Positions 39,665 through 49,400 of a DNA stretch of 64,000 bases are shown here, in pieces. The notes beneath the pieces were generated by a model. That model was given only the letters and a program-made list of their open reading frames with translations, was not told the DNA's origin and ran no database searches. The DNA is from Nocardia sp. CDC159 (GTDB taxonomy: Bacteria > Actinomycetota > Actinomycetes > Mycobacteriales > Mycobacteriaceae), in NCBI RefSeq assembly GCF_023740735.1, contig NZ_JAMRXH010000002.1, positions 186,001 to 250,000 of the forward strand, written 5' to 3'. The position numbers were made by a program, and so were the translations under genes. Numbering within the stretch: the stretch's first letter is position 1; each line of letters opens with the position of its first letter.

Positions 39665-39898
39665 ATGCCCGATTCCGCGTCGAAACCCGCTCCCCGCCGC
39701 TCCGGTCACCCGCTGCTGTCCGCGGCGCTGGGTCTGTTCGCGATCGGCCTGCTGGCGATCGTCGCCATCTTCGTGATTCCACTCGTGAGCGACTCCCGGC
39801 CGGGGCTGTGGCTGTATCTGGTGGCGATGGCCGCCACCCCGCTGGGCCTGCTGCTCGCCATCGTTTTCGCGCTCTGGTCCGGTCGGCGAGCGCGGTAG
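39665..39898 (+). CDS. Small membrane protein, Rv0870c-like
   Basis: Protein of 77 aa with a short polar N-terminus (PDSASKPAPRRSGHP) and two helices (LLSAALGLFAIGLLAIVAIFVI and GLWLYLVAMAATPLGLLLAIVFAL). The ATG at 39665 is 6 nt after TACGGT (leaderless). Position beside cspB and rpfA fits Rv0870c. Function unknown. Confidence 0.7.
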   Translation: MPDSASKPAPRRSGHPLLSAALGLFAIGLLAIVAIFVIPLVSDSRPGLWLYLVAMAATPLGLLLAIVFALWSGRRAR

Positions 39899-39936
39899 AC
39901 AACAACTATTTGCCCTGTTCGTTATCCGGCCAGTCA

Positions 39937-39952
39937 TGTGATCTTCGTCACA
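39937..39952. promoter_or_regulatory. CRP-type cAMP receptor protein site upstream of rpfA
   Basis: TGTGATCTTCGTCACA fits TGTGA-N6-TCACA perfectly. It lies at the centre of a wider inverted repeat, CGTTATC (39920-39926) and GATAACG (39962-39968). The mycobacterial CRP Rv3676 is reported to control rpfA, so the same regulator is likely here. The site is about 170 nt upstream of the probable rpfA transcription start. Confidence 0.7.
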
Positions 39953-40104
39953 TAACGAAGCGATAACGAGCCGGTCACGGTCCGCGATCTAGGCAGACAC
40001 GCCGCGACAACCTGCGCAGACAGGCCTGCGGAAGGTGTTGTGCCGGATCGTGACCCGCGCATACACGCCGGTTACCAAATGGTGATTTTTCGCGGCGATC
40101 GTCG

Positions 40105-41012
<908 letters not shown>

Positions 41013-41040
41013 GTTCTCCGCTCATCGAAGTACATACGCG

Positions 41041-41078
41041 AGAAGGCCCCCACTCCGAGGAAGAGGTGGGGGCCTTCT
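41041..41078. terminator. Terminator between rpfA and the 62-aa gene
   Basis: Perfect 13-bp stem AGAAGGCCCCCAC / GTGGGGGCCTTCT with a 12-nt loop, between convergent genes. It probably serves both directions. Confidence 0.75.
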
Positions 41079-41091
41079 GCTGTGTATCGCG

Positions 41092-41280
41092 TCAGCGGTT
41101 GATGACCGTGTGCGGGTGCACATACGGCACCTCGTCCGCCGGCACCGGAAACTCGGTGTCCTCGCCGTAGGGCGACAAGCCACCGGAACGGGTCGACGAA
41201 AGCTCGGTGACCGCGTGGTCGCCGTTCGGCAACTGCGGCCAGCCGTTGTCGACGTAAGGTTTCTTCGATTTGTTCACCAC
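41092..41280 (-). CDS. Small conserved hypothetical protein, 62 aa
   Basis: Soluble, polar small protein, readable as a gene by its orderly sequence: KKPYVDNGWPQLPNGDHAVTEL near the start, LSPYGEDTEFPVPADEVP in the middle, and VHPHTVINR at the end. Such YVDNGWP...TVINR proteins recur near rpfA and the ercc3 genes in my recollection of related genomes. Two consecutive GTG codons (41280 and 41277) can start it; no ATG is available. Function unknown. Confidence 0.6.
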   Translation of the reverse strand: MVNKSKKPYVDNGWPQLPNGDHAVTELSSTRSGGLSPYGEDTEFPVPADEVPYVHPHTVINR

Positions 41281-41369
41281 GGCCTCATTCTGGCATGGCG
41301 GCAACCCCGTGGCGCGATAGGTTCGCCACAGCTCGGCGGGCCGCGAAGCACGGCCGTAGGCTGGATGGG

Positions 41370-43691
41370 ATGACCACGACCGACGAACCCACCGCCGGTC
41401 CCGGTTCGGCCGAAACCGCGCTGGCCGACTGGCTGACCACCCGCACCGACGACGATCTGGTGACGCTGCTGCAACTGCGTCCGGATCTGGCCGTCCCGCT
41501 GCCGGGATCGATGGCCGTGCTGGCCGCCCGGGCCGAACAGCGGGCGTCGGTGCTGCGTGCCACCGACGAGTTGGACACCCTTGATTTCGCGATCGTGGAG
41601 ACCCTGGCCGTACACGGCGCGAGCTTCCCGGGCCGCCGGGCCATACCGCTGCCGCGCACCCGCCTGCACGAATTGCTCGCCGACCGAGTGCCCGCCGCCG
41701 CCGTCGACGCGGCGGTGGCGCGGCTGGCCGAGCGCGCGCTGATCTGGGGCGAGGACGAGCTGTTCCTCGCCGCGGCGGCCAAGGACGCGCTGCCGTGGCC
41801 GCTGGGCAGCACCACGGAGCTTCCGGATGCGTTGACCGAACCGGAGATCCGCGCGGCGCTGGCCGAAATCGGTTCGGCGGAACGGGCGCTGCTGGACAAG
41901 CTGGCCACCACCGGACCGCGCGGGCGCACCCGCGATGCCGCGCCCGGCACCGCGCCGGACCGTCCGATCCAGCGGCTGCTGGCGCGGCGGCTGCTGAATT
42001 GGGTCGACGAGGAAACCGTCGAGCTACCGCCCTCGGTCGGCCAGGTGCTGCGCCGCGAACCGGTGACTGATCCGCACGCCCTGACTCCGCCGCGTCCGAA
42101 ACCGCGCAAGCACACCGCCGCCGACGTCGACGCGGCCGCCGCGGGCGAGGTGGGCGAGTTGCTGCGCCACTGCGGCGACATTCTGGAGGTGCTCGGCCAG
42201 GCCCCCGCGCCCGCATTGCGCTCGGGCGGGCTGGGCGTGCGCGAGTTGCGGCGCGTGGCCAAGGCGACCGGTATCGACGAGGCCCGCCTGGGTCTGCTCG
42301 TCGAGGTGCTGGCCGCGGCCCACCTGCTGGACAAGGGAATTCCCGAGCCGCCGCCGGATTCGGAAGCCGCCGACGACTTCTGGGCGCCCACCGGAACCGC
42401 CGACGGCTGGCTGGACGGACCGGCCGCGCGCCGCTGGGTCGTGCTGGCGCTGGCGTGGCTGGAGCTCGACCGGTTCCCGTGGATGATCGGGCTGCGCGAC
42501 GCCAATGACAAACCGTTGGCCGCGCTCTCGCTGGAGCTGCGCACGCTGCACGCCGCCCGTGACCGCCGCGCGATGCTGGAGCTGCTGGCCGAATATCCGG
42601 CCGGGTCGACCATCGAACCGGCCGATATCGCGCGCGTGCTGGCCTGGCGGCAGCCGCGCTGGCGCAGGCATTTCCGGGTCGAGGCGGTCGAGCAGACGCT
42701 GGCCGAGGCGGCCGCCCTCGGCATCCTCGGGCGCGGCGCGCTCACCGCGGCGGGCCGGGCGCTGCTGCACGAGGCCCCGGGTGACGCCGAGGCCGCGATG
42801 GAGAAGGCGCTGCCGGAGCCGGTGGCTCACGTGCTGGTGCAGGCGGATCTGACCGTGATCGCCCCCGGCCCGCTCGTGCCCGAGCTACAGAGCCGGGTGG
42901 CGCTGGTGGCCGATGTGGAATCCGCGGGCGCCGCCACGGTGTACCGGATCGGCGAGGCCTCGGTGCGGCGAGCGCTGGATGCCGGGCTGACGGCCGCGGA
43001 GCTGCATCAGCTCTTCGCGGCGCATTCGCGCACCCCCGTGCCGCAGTCGCTCACCTATCTCATCGACGATGTGGCGCGCAGACACGGTCGGCTGCGCGCG
43101 GGCATGGCGCAGTCGTTCGTGCGCAGCGAGGATCCCGCGCTGCTGGCCGAGGTCCTGGCGGCCCCCGTCGCCGATCGCCTGGCCCTGCGGGCGGTCGCCC
43201 CCACCGTGGCCATTTCCCAGGCCCCGCTCGGCGAGGTGCTCGACCAGCTGCGCGCCGCGGGCTTCACCCCCGCGGGCGAGGACTCCTCCGGCGCCATCGT
43301 CGACCTGCGCCCCCGCGGCGCCCGAATCCCGCTGCGCACCAACACCCGCCAGGCCTGGCGCCCCACCCCACCCAGCACCGAACAGCTACAACTCCTGGTA
43401 GCCGAACTACGCGCCGGAGAAAAGGCCGCCCAATCCCGCCCCGCCCAATCCGTCCGCTCCGACGGCACCCGCACCGGCACCGCCGCCACCCTGGCCCTCC
43501 TCCAACTCGCCGCCCGAGTCCGCCGCCCGGTCCACATCGGCTACGTGGACGCCCAGGGCACAGCCACCCAACGCATAGTCGAGCCCCTGAAGGTCGCGGG
43601 CGGTCAACTGGACGCCCTGGACCCCGTGACCGGGGCCGTCCGCCACTTCACCCTGCACCGCATCGCCTCGGTCGCCCTGGTCGACCAGTAA
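41370..43691 (+). CDS. XPB/Ssl2-like helicase-associated protein, Rv0862c-type
   Basis: Large cytosolic protein of 773 aa matching Rv0862c. It has helical N-terminal repeats (ALADWLTTRTDDDLVTLLQLRPDLA), winged-helix segments (GVRELRRVAKATGIDEARLGLLVEVL), a helicase-associated core (VLVQADLTVIAPGPLVPEL, about residues 485-505, and YRIGEASVRRALDAGLTAAEL) and a C-terminal WYL-like segment (VHIGYVDAQGTATQRIVEPL). No Walker motifs are present. The ATG at 41370 is 7 nt after TAGGCT (leaderless). It is encoded 4 kb from the XPB helicase, which fits a functional partnership in nucleic-acid unwinding or repair. Confidence 0.88.
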   Translation: MTTTDEPTAGPGSAETALADWLTTRTDDDLVTLLQLRPDLAVPLPGSMAVLAARAEQRASVLRATDELDTLDFAIVETLAVHGASFPGRRAIPLPRTRLHELLADRVPAAAVDAAVARLAERALIWGEDELFLAAAAKDALPWPLGSTTELPDALTEPEIRAALAEIGSAERALLDKLATTGPRGRTRDAAPGTAPDRPIQRLLARRLLNWVDEETVELPPSVGQVLRREPVTDPHALTPPRPKPRKHTAADVDAAAAGEVGELLRHCGDILEVLGQAPAPALRSGGLGVRELRRVAKATGIDEARLGLLVEVLAAAHLLDKGIPEPPPDSEAADDFWAPTGTADGWLDGPAARRWVVLALAWLELDRFPWMIGLRDANDKPLAALSLELRTLHAARDRRAMLELLAEYPAGSTIEPADIARVLAWRQPRWRRHFRVEAVEQTLAEAAALGILGRGALTAAGRALLHEAPGDAEAAMEKALPEPVAHVLVQADLTVIAPGPLVPELQSRVALVADVESAGAATVYRIGEASVRRALDAGLTAAELHQLFAAHSRTPVPQSLTYLIDDVARRHGRLRAGMAQSFVRSEDPALLAEVLAAPVADRLALRAVAPTVAISQAPLGEVLDQLRAAGFTPAGEDSSGAIVDLRPRGARIPLRTNTRQAWRPTPPSTEQLQLLVAELRAGEKAAQSRPAQSVRSDGTRTGTAATLALLQLAARVRRPVHIGYVDAQGTATQRIVEPLKVAGGQLDALDPVTGAVRHFTLHRIASVALVDQ

Positions 43692-43697
43692 TTCGGC

Positions 43698-43732
43698 CCC
43701 CCGCTCGGCCCGCTGGGCGGACCGAGCGGGGG
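43698..43732. terminator. Terminator after the helicase-associated gene
   Basis: CCCCCGCTCGG pairs with CCGAGCGGGGG around 13 nt, 6 nt after the stop at 43691 and before the convergent small ORF that ends at 43762. Confidence 0.65.
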
Positions 43733-43761
43733 AAACAAGTGTGGGCGGGCGGGGGCGGTGT

Positions 43762-43851
43762 TCAGAATTGCCGCAGGCTCCACAGCGCCCACATCGAGTA
43801 GTTGAGGATGCTGGGGAGGAGGTTGTTGAGCAACTGCAGACCGATGTTCAC
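43762..43851 (-). CDS. Candidate 29-aa hydrophobic/amphipathic peptide
   Basis: Short ORF starting GTG at 43851 with GAAAGG 8 nt upstream. The product begins NIGLQLLNNLLPSILNYS, contains two tryptophans in MWALWSL, and ends LRQF. It has no acidic residue and one basic residue, so it looks membrane-active or membrane-associated. It lies between two terminator- and promoter-like regions, divergent to the 43942 gene. It is too short to be called a gene with certainty; an in-frame TTG at 43857 is a poor alternative because the Shine-Dalgarno spacing would be 2 nt. Confidence 0.45.
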   Translation of the reverse strand: MNIGLQLLNNLLPSILNYSMWALWSLRQF

Positions 43852-43941
43852 AATCAATGCCTTTCGCAAAGCTGGACGAGCGCCCAGGCGTAGTTCGTGA
43901 TCTCTGTCGTCGGCGTCGGAGGGATCGTTACGCTTTGCCGT

Positions 43942-44769
43942 ATGACGCTCGAGGAGGTCACCCGAGAGCTCTACGGGCTCGATCCCGGTGAGTTCGTACG
44001 GGCACGAGATGCGCAGGTCAAGGCGGCGCGGACGGCCGGGGACAGGGAGCTGGCGGCCGCGATCGGGAAACTTCGCCGCCCGACCGTGGCGGCGTGGGCG
44101 GTGAACCTGCTGGCCCGTGCGGCGGGCGAGGAGGTGGGCGCGCTGCTGAATCTCGGTGCGGCCCTGCGGGATGCCCAGCGCAGACTGTCCGGCGACGAGC
44201 TCCGCACCCTCACCAGCCAGCGACAGCAGGTGGTGAATGCCCTGTCGCACAAGGCCGGTCAGCTCGCCGAGACGCACGGTCGCCCACTGGGCGAGGCCGT
44301 CCTCCGCGAGATAGGCCAGACGCTGCACGCCGCCCTCGCGGATTCCGATGTGGCGGAACAGGTTCGAAACGGCACCCTGACCACCCCCGCCAACTACGAG
44401 GGCTTCGGACCATCCGGCCCCACCCTCACCGCGGCCCCGGAACCCCCACCCAGCCCACCCCAACCACCCGCCGACCGCGACGCCGCCGCCCGTCAGGAAC
44501 TCGACGACGCCCTGGCAGCCCTCGAATCGGCCCGCGAGGCAACCGATTCCGCCCGCGCCGAACTGGAGCACCGCACCACCGAACTGTCCGAGCTGGACGC
44601 CCGCATCGCCGCCCTGCGCACGGACCTGGAGCAGGCCGAGGATCGCCGACGCTTCGCCGCATCGGCCGAACGCGCCGCCCAGGAGGCCGTGCACAAGGCC
44701 GAACGCCAACTCGACCGGGTCGAACGCTGGGTGGACAAGGCCCGATCGCGTCTCCCCGACGACGAATGA
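43942..44769 (+). CDS. Conserved hypothetical coiled-coil protein
   Basis: Protein of 275 aa. The N-terminal 110 residues form a conserved helical domain (LYGLDPGEFVRARDAQVKAARTAGDRELAAAIGKLRRPTVAAWAVNLLAR, about residues 10-60, given for orientation by its RRPTVAAWAVN core). A Pro-rich hinge follows at about 165-180. A long C-terminal coiled coil (about 185-270; ALAALESAREATDSARAELE) ends in RLPDDE. The ATG at 43942 is 7 nt after TACGCT (leaderless). This RPTVAAWAVN domain with a coiled-coil tail is common in actinobacteria but uncharacterised. Confidence 0.75.
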   Translation: MTLEEVTRELYGLDPGEFVRARDAQVKAARTAGDRELAAAIGKLRRPTVAAWAVNLLARAAGEEVGALLNLGAALRDAQRRLSGDELRTLTSQRQQVVNALSHKAGQLAETHGRPLGEAVLREIGQTLHAALADSDVAEQVRNGTLTTPANYEGFGPSGPTLTAAPEPPPSPPQPPADRDAAARQELDDALAALESAREATDSARAELEHRTTELSELDARIAALRTDLEQAEDRRRFAASAERAAQEAVHKAERQLDRVERWVDKARSRLPDDE

Positions 44770-44772
44770 CGT

Positions 44773-46182
44773 TCAGCCGCCGAGGGATCCGGGATACAGA
44801 TACTCCGGCCCCGGAGCGGTGTCGTGGTCGAGCCAGGCCGCGAAGAATCCCGCCAGATCCACCCCGGTCCGCGACTGCACGAACTGCCGGAACTCCGGCA
44901 TGGACGCATTCCCGTACGCGTGCGACTGCACGAAATCCCGGGTGGCGGAAAAGAACACCTCGTCCCCGATCAGCCGCCGCAGGGCGTGCAGAAACAGCGG
45001 CCCGCGGTAGTACACCGCGGTGAATTCCCTTCCCGCCCCTGGATTCTGGAGCGGAATCTCCCAGAACCTCGCATCCGCCAACCGCTCGGCCACGGTCTTG
45101 CGATACCGCGCATCCACATCGACCCCCTCCTTGCGCTCCGGCCACAGATAGTCGGCCGTATAGCTGGCGAAGCATTCGTTCAGGCAGATGTCCGACCACT
45201 GCTTCACCGACATCGAATCGCCCCACCACTGATGCGCGTTCTCGTGCACGACCGTGGCCAGATCGGTCCACGGCGCGTAGATCGGCCGCGTCTGGGTCTC
45301 CAGCGAGAAGTTCAGCTCGGTGTCGACGTAGATCCCGCCGCCGCTCTCGAATGGATATGGGCCGTAGACGGATTCGATGAAGTCCAGCACCTCGGGCAGG
45401 CGCTGCTCCAACTCCCGCGCCCGAGTCGCACCCGGGGCGAAGGCACTGATCAACGGCGTGCCGTTGGCGCGGCTGGAATCCAGGAATTCGAAGCGATCGA
45501 TGGCGACGGTGGTCAGATAGCCCAGCGTCGGATGCCGCGACACCCACTCGACCGTGCGATTGGGCCCGTCGACGTCGTCGCGCGTGCGCAGCCCGTTCGA
45601 CACCACCTCCCACTCCTGCGGAACCGTCACGCGCAGCGCGAACGTGGCCTTGTCCGAGGGGGTGTCGTTGAGCGGGTACCAGGTGGCCGCCGAATGCGGC
45701 TCCCCCGCGGCGAACGCTCCGCCGCTGGGCGAGAACGTCCACCCGCCGTCCTCGTGCGCCACCGCCTCCCCGCCGTACTCGACCGTCACCGTGAACGGCA
45801 GTCCCGGCAGCAGCGGTAGCGTCGGCGTCACGCTCACCTTGTGCTCGCCGTGCCGCACGAAACCGGCGGGCAGGTTGTTCACCAGCACCCTCCGCACCTG
45901 CGGACCCTCGAAGTCCAGGTCGAACATCCGCAGCGCCTGCGTCGCGGTCGCGTTCAGCCGCGCGGTGCCGGTGAGCTGGTGGCTGGGCGGGTCGTAGGAG
46001 ATCGCGATGTCGTAGTGATCGACCTGGTAGCCGCCGTTGCCGTCCTCCGGGTAGTACGGATCGCCGAGCCCGGAGGCCCCGACGAATGGATCGGCGGGCG
46101 GTTGTGCCTGCGCCGAGGTGGCGAAGACACTCGCGGCCAGCACCAGCGCGGCCGACCACCGCACCCCGTTGCGCGTTCTCAT
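44773..46182 (-). CDS. Secreted M1-family zinc metallopeptidase
   Basis: Exported aminopeptidase-like enzyme of 469 aa. Signal peptide WSAALVLAASVFATSAQA ends near residue 27. The catalytic domain carries the zinc motif HENAHQWWGDSM (about residues 313-324) and the third ligand Glu in LNECFASY 18 residues on. The usual exopeptidase GAMEN loop is replaced by GGGIYVDTELNFSLETQTRP. The large C-terminal helical domain of full-length aminopeptidase N is missing, as in compact actinobacterial M1 proteins. It ends 3 nt from the convergent coiled-coil gene. The ATG at 46182 follows GGAAGGGG by 11 nt. Confidence 0.88.
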   Translation of the reverse strand: MRTRNGVRWSAALVLAASVFATSAQAQPPADPFVGASGLGDPYYPEDGNGGYQVDHYDIAISYDPPSHQLTGTARLNATATQALRMFDLDFEGPQVRRVLVNNLPAGFVRHGEHKVSVTPTLPLLPGLPFTVTVEYGGEAVAHEDGGWTFSPSGGAFAAGEPHSAATWYPLNDTPSDKATFALRVTVPQEWEVVSNGLRTRDDVDGPNRTVEWVSRHPTLGYLTTVAIDRFEFLDSSRANGTPLISAFAPGATRARELEQRLPEVLDFIESVYGPYPFESGGGIYVDTELNFSLETQTRPIYAPWTDLATVVHENAHQWWGDSMSVKQWSDICLNECFASYTADYLWPERKEGVDVDARYRKTVAERLADARFWEIPLQNPGAGREFTAVYYRGPLFLHALRRLIGDEVFFSATRDFVQSHAYGNASMPEFRQFVQSRTGVDLAGFFAAWLDHDTAPGPEYLYPGSLGG

Positions 46183-46255
46183 TCGACGAGCCACCCCTTC
46201 CCACGGCATGTGATCAGGAGCCGAGCCTAACCCGGGCAAATCACCCGGCGTCGCA

Positions 46256-46897
46256 TCATCCGCTCGTGCCGGACACCGCCACGCTCGCACCTACGCCGAT
46301 GATCATCAATCCGCCCGCACCGCCGACTGCCTCGAGCCGCTTGGGCGAGCGCGCGAACCAGTCCCGCGCGGTCCCGGCCGCCAGCCCCCACGCACTGTCG
46401 GACACCAGCGCGATGGCGAGGAAGATCAGCCCCAGGATCAGCAGCTGCAGCGGCACCAGACCACGGTCCCGATCCACGAATTGTGGCAGCACCGCGGAGA
46501 AGAACACGATCGACTTCGGATTGGAGATGCCGACGATGAAGCTCTGCCGGAAAATCCGCCGATGCGGCGCGTGGCCGACCTTGGTGTCGAGCGCGGCGCG
46601 CAGCGACCGTCGCTCCCGGATCGCCTGCACGCCGAGGTGGACGAGGTACAGCGCGCCAGCGAATTTGATGATGGTCAGCGCGAGCGCCGAGGCCGCGACG
46701 ATCATGCCGAGTCCGGCGGCCACGAAGATCAGCGTCACCAGGACCCCGAGGGCATGGCCGAGCACCGAGATCAACGCCGCGCGGCGGCCGTCGGTGAGGG
46801 CCCGGCCGATGGTGAACAGCACGCCGGGGCCCGGAATCACGATGATGACCAGCGAGGCCACCAGAAACGCCAAGAAATGAGTGGCGGAGATCACCAA
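46256..46897 (-). CDS. LysE/RhtB-family amino-acid exporter
   Basis: Membrane exporter of 213 aa with five to six helices. Hallmarks: the N-terminal FLVASLVIIVIPGPGVLFTIGRAL (residues 10-33) with the family motif PGPG, GHALGVLVTLIFVAAGLG, and FRQSFIVGISNPKSIVFFSAVLPQF (residues 115-139). Probably exports a basic or neutral amino acid or a related metabolite; the substrate is not predictable. Confidence 0.9.
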   Translation of the reverse strand: MVISATHFLAFLVASLVIIVIPGPGVLFTIGRALTDGRRAALISVLGHALGVLVTLIFVAAGLGMIVAASALALTIIKFAGALYLVHLGVQAIRERRSLRAALDTKVGHAPHRRIFRQSFIVGISNPKSIVFFSAVLPQFVDRDRGLVPLQLLILGLIFLAIALVSDSAWGLAAGTARDWFARSPKRLEAVGGAGGLMIIGVGASVAVSGTSG

Positions 46898-46926
46898 CTC
46901 AGCCTACGGACCGGCGCAACCGGATT

Positions 46927-47592
46927 TCAGCCCCGCAATTCCTCGGGCAACTGCTGCGGATCCAGCAGCAGATGTTTCGAATCCACCCGCTGCACCTTCG
47001 TGGCCAGAGTCAGATTGTCGGCCAGCAACTTCCACTCCACCTCGCTGATGGCCGTGCAGGCCCGCTCGATGACCGCGACGTCGCGCGTGCCCCAGGCGAT
47101 CGGCATGGCACTGACGACCTGGCGCAGATCCGCGACCGAGCGGGGCACTCGGTCGGCGCGCACCGTCACCGCGGGCACCTGCTCCCCCGGCCCGGTGCCG
47201 TGCCCGGGCAGCGCGCGCACCACGCGCGTGATCAGGGCGTAGCGCGGATCGGCCTCGGGCTTGGCCAGATTCACCAGTGCCAACAGCGTCACCCCCTTGG
47301 GATGTTTGCCCGACACCACCGCCGGAACCAGTTCCCCCTCGGCATAGAGCTTCTCGATGCGCGAGCGATGGGGCGTCCACACCGCCACGAAGACGGCGAT
47401 GATCGTGCCCAGGGCGAAGGCGACCGCGAGCAGGAACGAGTACGGATGGCCCAGCCAGATGAGCCAGGCCGTGCCCAGCCCCAGGACGAGGGCCGCCGAG
47501 AGCGCGAGCACGCGCATCCGGCGGATATCGTGGACGACTTCGTTCACCGCCCGGGCATGCTCGCGGTCGACCGCGAATTCGAAGCGTCGCAC
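46927..47592 (-). CDS. DUF3239 membrane-anchored protein
   Basis: Protein of 221 aa with a short N-terminal segment (FEFAVDREHARAVNEVVHD), two hydrophobic helices (VLALSAALVLGLGTAWLIWLG and FLLAVAFALGTIIAVFVAVW, residues 26-70) and a soluble C-terminal domain (VSGKHPKGVTLLALVNLAKPEADPRYALITRVVRALPG) that matches DUF3239. The GTG at 47592 is chosen after an AGGAATGAGGAC purine run; the longer frame overlaps the XPB gene antisense-free gap and lacks support. Function unknown. Confidence 0.75.
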   Translation of the reverse strand: MRRFEFAVDREHARAVNEVVHDIRRMRVLALSAALVLGLGTAWLIWLGHPYSFLLAVAFALGTIIAVFVAVWTPHRSRIEKLYAEGELVPAVVSGKHPKGVTLLALVNLAKPEADPRYALITRVVRALPGHGTGPGEQVPAVTVRADRVPRSVADLRQVVSAMPIAWGTRDVAVIERACTAISEVEWKLLADNLTLATKVQRVDSKHLLLDPQQLPEELRG

Positions 47593-47632
47593 GTCCTCAT
47601 TCCTAACACGTTCGCGGAGGTCGCCCCTCCAG

Positions 47633-49291
47633 CTACCCGATCGCCGGTCCCAGCAGGTCGTCCGCATCGGTGATGCGATAGGCGTACCCCTGTTCGGCGA
47701 GGAAACGCTGCCGGTGCGCCGCGTATTCGGCGTCCAGGGTGTCACGGGCGACCACGGAATAGAAGTGCGCCTGGCCCCCATCGTGTTTGGGGCGCAGCAG
47801 CCGCCCGAGCCGCTGCGCCTCCTCCTGGCGCGACCCGAAGGTGCCCGAAACCTGGACGGCCACCGAGGCTTCCGGAAGGTCGATGGAGAAGTTGGCGACC
47901 TTGCTCACCACCAGGACCGGGATCTCGCCCCGGCGGAACGCGTCGAACAGCGCCTCGCGCTCCTTGGTGCGGGTGGAACCCTGGATCACCGGGGCGTTCA
48001 GATGTTCGCCGAGTTCGTCGAGCTGATCCAGATACGCGCCGATCACCAGGCATTGCGAATCGGAGTGGCGCCGCAGGATCGAGTCCACCACCGGCAGTTT
48101 GGTGCGCGCGGTCGAGCACAGCTTGTAGCGCTCGTCCGGCTCGGCGGTGGCGTAGGTCATTCGCTCGGCATCGGTGAGGGTGACCCGCACCTCCACACAT
48201 TCGGCGGGCGCGATCCAGCCCTGCGCCTCGATATCCTTCCAGGGCGCGTCGTAGCGCTTGGGCCCGATCAGGGAGAACACATCGCCCTCGCGGCCGTCCT
48301 CGCGCACCAGCGTCGCGGTCAGGCCCAGCCGGCGGCGCGACTGCAGATCGGCCGTCATCCGGAAGACCGGCGCGGGCAGCAGATGCACCTCGTCGTAGAT
48401 GACCAGGCCCCAGTCACGGCTGTCGAACAGCTCGAGATGTTTGTACTCGCCCTTGGTCTTGCGCGTGATCACCTGATAGGTGGCGATGGTGACCGGGCGG
48501 ATCTCCTTGCGCTCACCGGAGTATTCGCCGATCTCGTCCTCGGTCAGCGAGGTGCGCGCCAGCAGCTCGCGCCGCCACTGCCGACCGGCCACGGTATTGG
48601 TGACCAGGATCAGCGTGGTCGCCTTGGCCTTGGCCATGGCCGCCGCCCCGACCATCGTCTTGCCCGCGCCGCACGGCAGCACCACCACCCCGGACCCGCC
48701 CGCCCAGAACGAGTCGGCGGCCATCTCCTGATAGTCGCGCAGCTGCCAGTGGTTGGTGCCGAAGTCCAGCTCGATCGGATGCGCCTCGCCGTCGACGTAT
48801 CCGGCCAGGTCCTCGGCGGGCCACCCGATCTTGAGCAGCATCTGCTTGATCCGCCCGCGCTCGGACGGATGCACCGCCACCGTGTCGTCGTCGATGCGCG
48901 ACCCGAGCATGGGCTGGATCTTCTTGTGCCGCAGCACCTCCTCCAGCACCGCCCGATCCAGGCTGACCAGCACCAGCCCGTGCGCCGGATGTTTGACCAG
49001 TTGCAACCGCCCGTACCGCGCCATCGTGTCGACGATGTCCACCAGCAACGGCTGCGGCACCGCGTACCGCGAATAGTTGACCAGCGCGTCGACCACCTGC
49101 TCGGCGTCGTGCCCCGCCGCCCGCGCATTCCACAGCGCCAGTGGGGTCACCCGGTAGGTGTGCACATGCTCGGGCGCCCGTTCCAGCTCGGCGAACGGCG
49201 CGATGGCCTGCCGGGCGGCATCCGCCTGCTCGTGGTCGACCTCGAGCAGCAGCGTCTTGTCACTCTGGACGATGAGCGGTCCGTCCGTCAC
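47633..49291 (-). CDS. xpb: XPB/ERCC3-type DNA helicase
   Basis: Superfamily 2 3'-5' helicase of 552 aa. An N-terminal damage-recognition-like domain (LIVQSDKTLLLEVDH, LVKHPAHGLVLVSLDRA) precedes LRDYQEMAADSFWAGGSG (Q-like), PCGAGKTMVGAA (Walker A, motif I, near residue 210), ATYQVITR (motif Ib), IYDEVHLLPAP (motif II, DEVH), GLTATLVREDGRE (motif III with RED), FSIDLPEASVAVQVSG, and RQEEAQRLGRLLRPK (motif VI). M. tuberculosis XPB is a DNA-dependent ATPase and helicase linked to repair. The GTG at 49291 follows AGGAGG by 4 nt. Confidence 0.95.
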   Translation of the reverse strand: MTDGPLIVQSDKTLLLEVDHEQADAARQAIAPFAELERAPEHVHTYRVTPLALWNARAAGHDAEQVVDALVNYSRYAVPQPLLVDIVDTMARYGRLQLVKHPAHGLVLVSLDRAVLEEVLRHKKIQPMLGSRIDDDTVAVHPSERGRIKQMLLKIGWPAEDLAGYVDGEAHPIELDFGTNHWQLRDYQEMAADSFWAGGSGVVVLPCGAGKTMVGAAAMAKAKATTLILVTNTVAGRQWRRELLARTSLTEDEIGEYSGERKEIRPVTIATYQVITRKTKGEYKHLELFDSRDWGLVIYDEVHLLPAPVFRMTADLQSRRRLGLTATLVREDGREGDVFSLIGPKRYDAPWKDIEAQGWIAPAECVEVRVTLTDAERMTYATAEPDERYKLCSTARTKLPVVDSILRRHSDSQCLVIGAYLDQLDELGEHLNAPVIQGSTRTKEREALFDAFRRGEIPVLVVSKVANFSIDLPEASVAVQVSGTFGSRQEEAQRLGRLLRPKHDGGQAHFYSVVARDTLDAEYAAHRQRFLAEQGYAYRITDADDLLGPAIG

Positions 49292-49400
49292 GGCACCTCC
49301 TCGGGTTAGCGGGCCGTGGTCCATTGTTCCCGATGGGTCCGACAGGGCTCACGTGAGCTGCGGTGACGTGCGCTACCCGCAGGTCGTGCGGCGATCGGCG

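Noticed and set aside
43762-44709. 315-aa minus-strand ORF opposite the coiled-coil gene
   Set aside because: Gly/Val/Leu-rich shadow of the coiled-coil gene. Only its last 29 codons, which have their own Shine-Dalgarno sequence, were kept as a candidate.
49347-49358. GCTCACGTGAGC palindrome between the XPB and GNAT genes
   Set aside because: A 12-bp palindrome in GC-rich DNA without second copy or clear promoter context; not enough to call a site.
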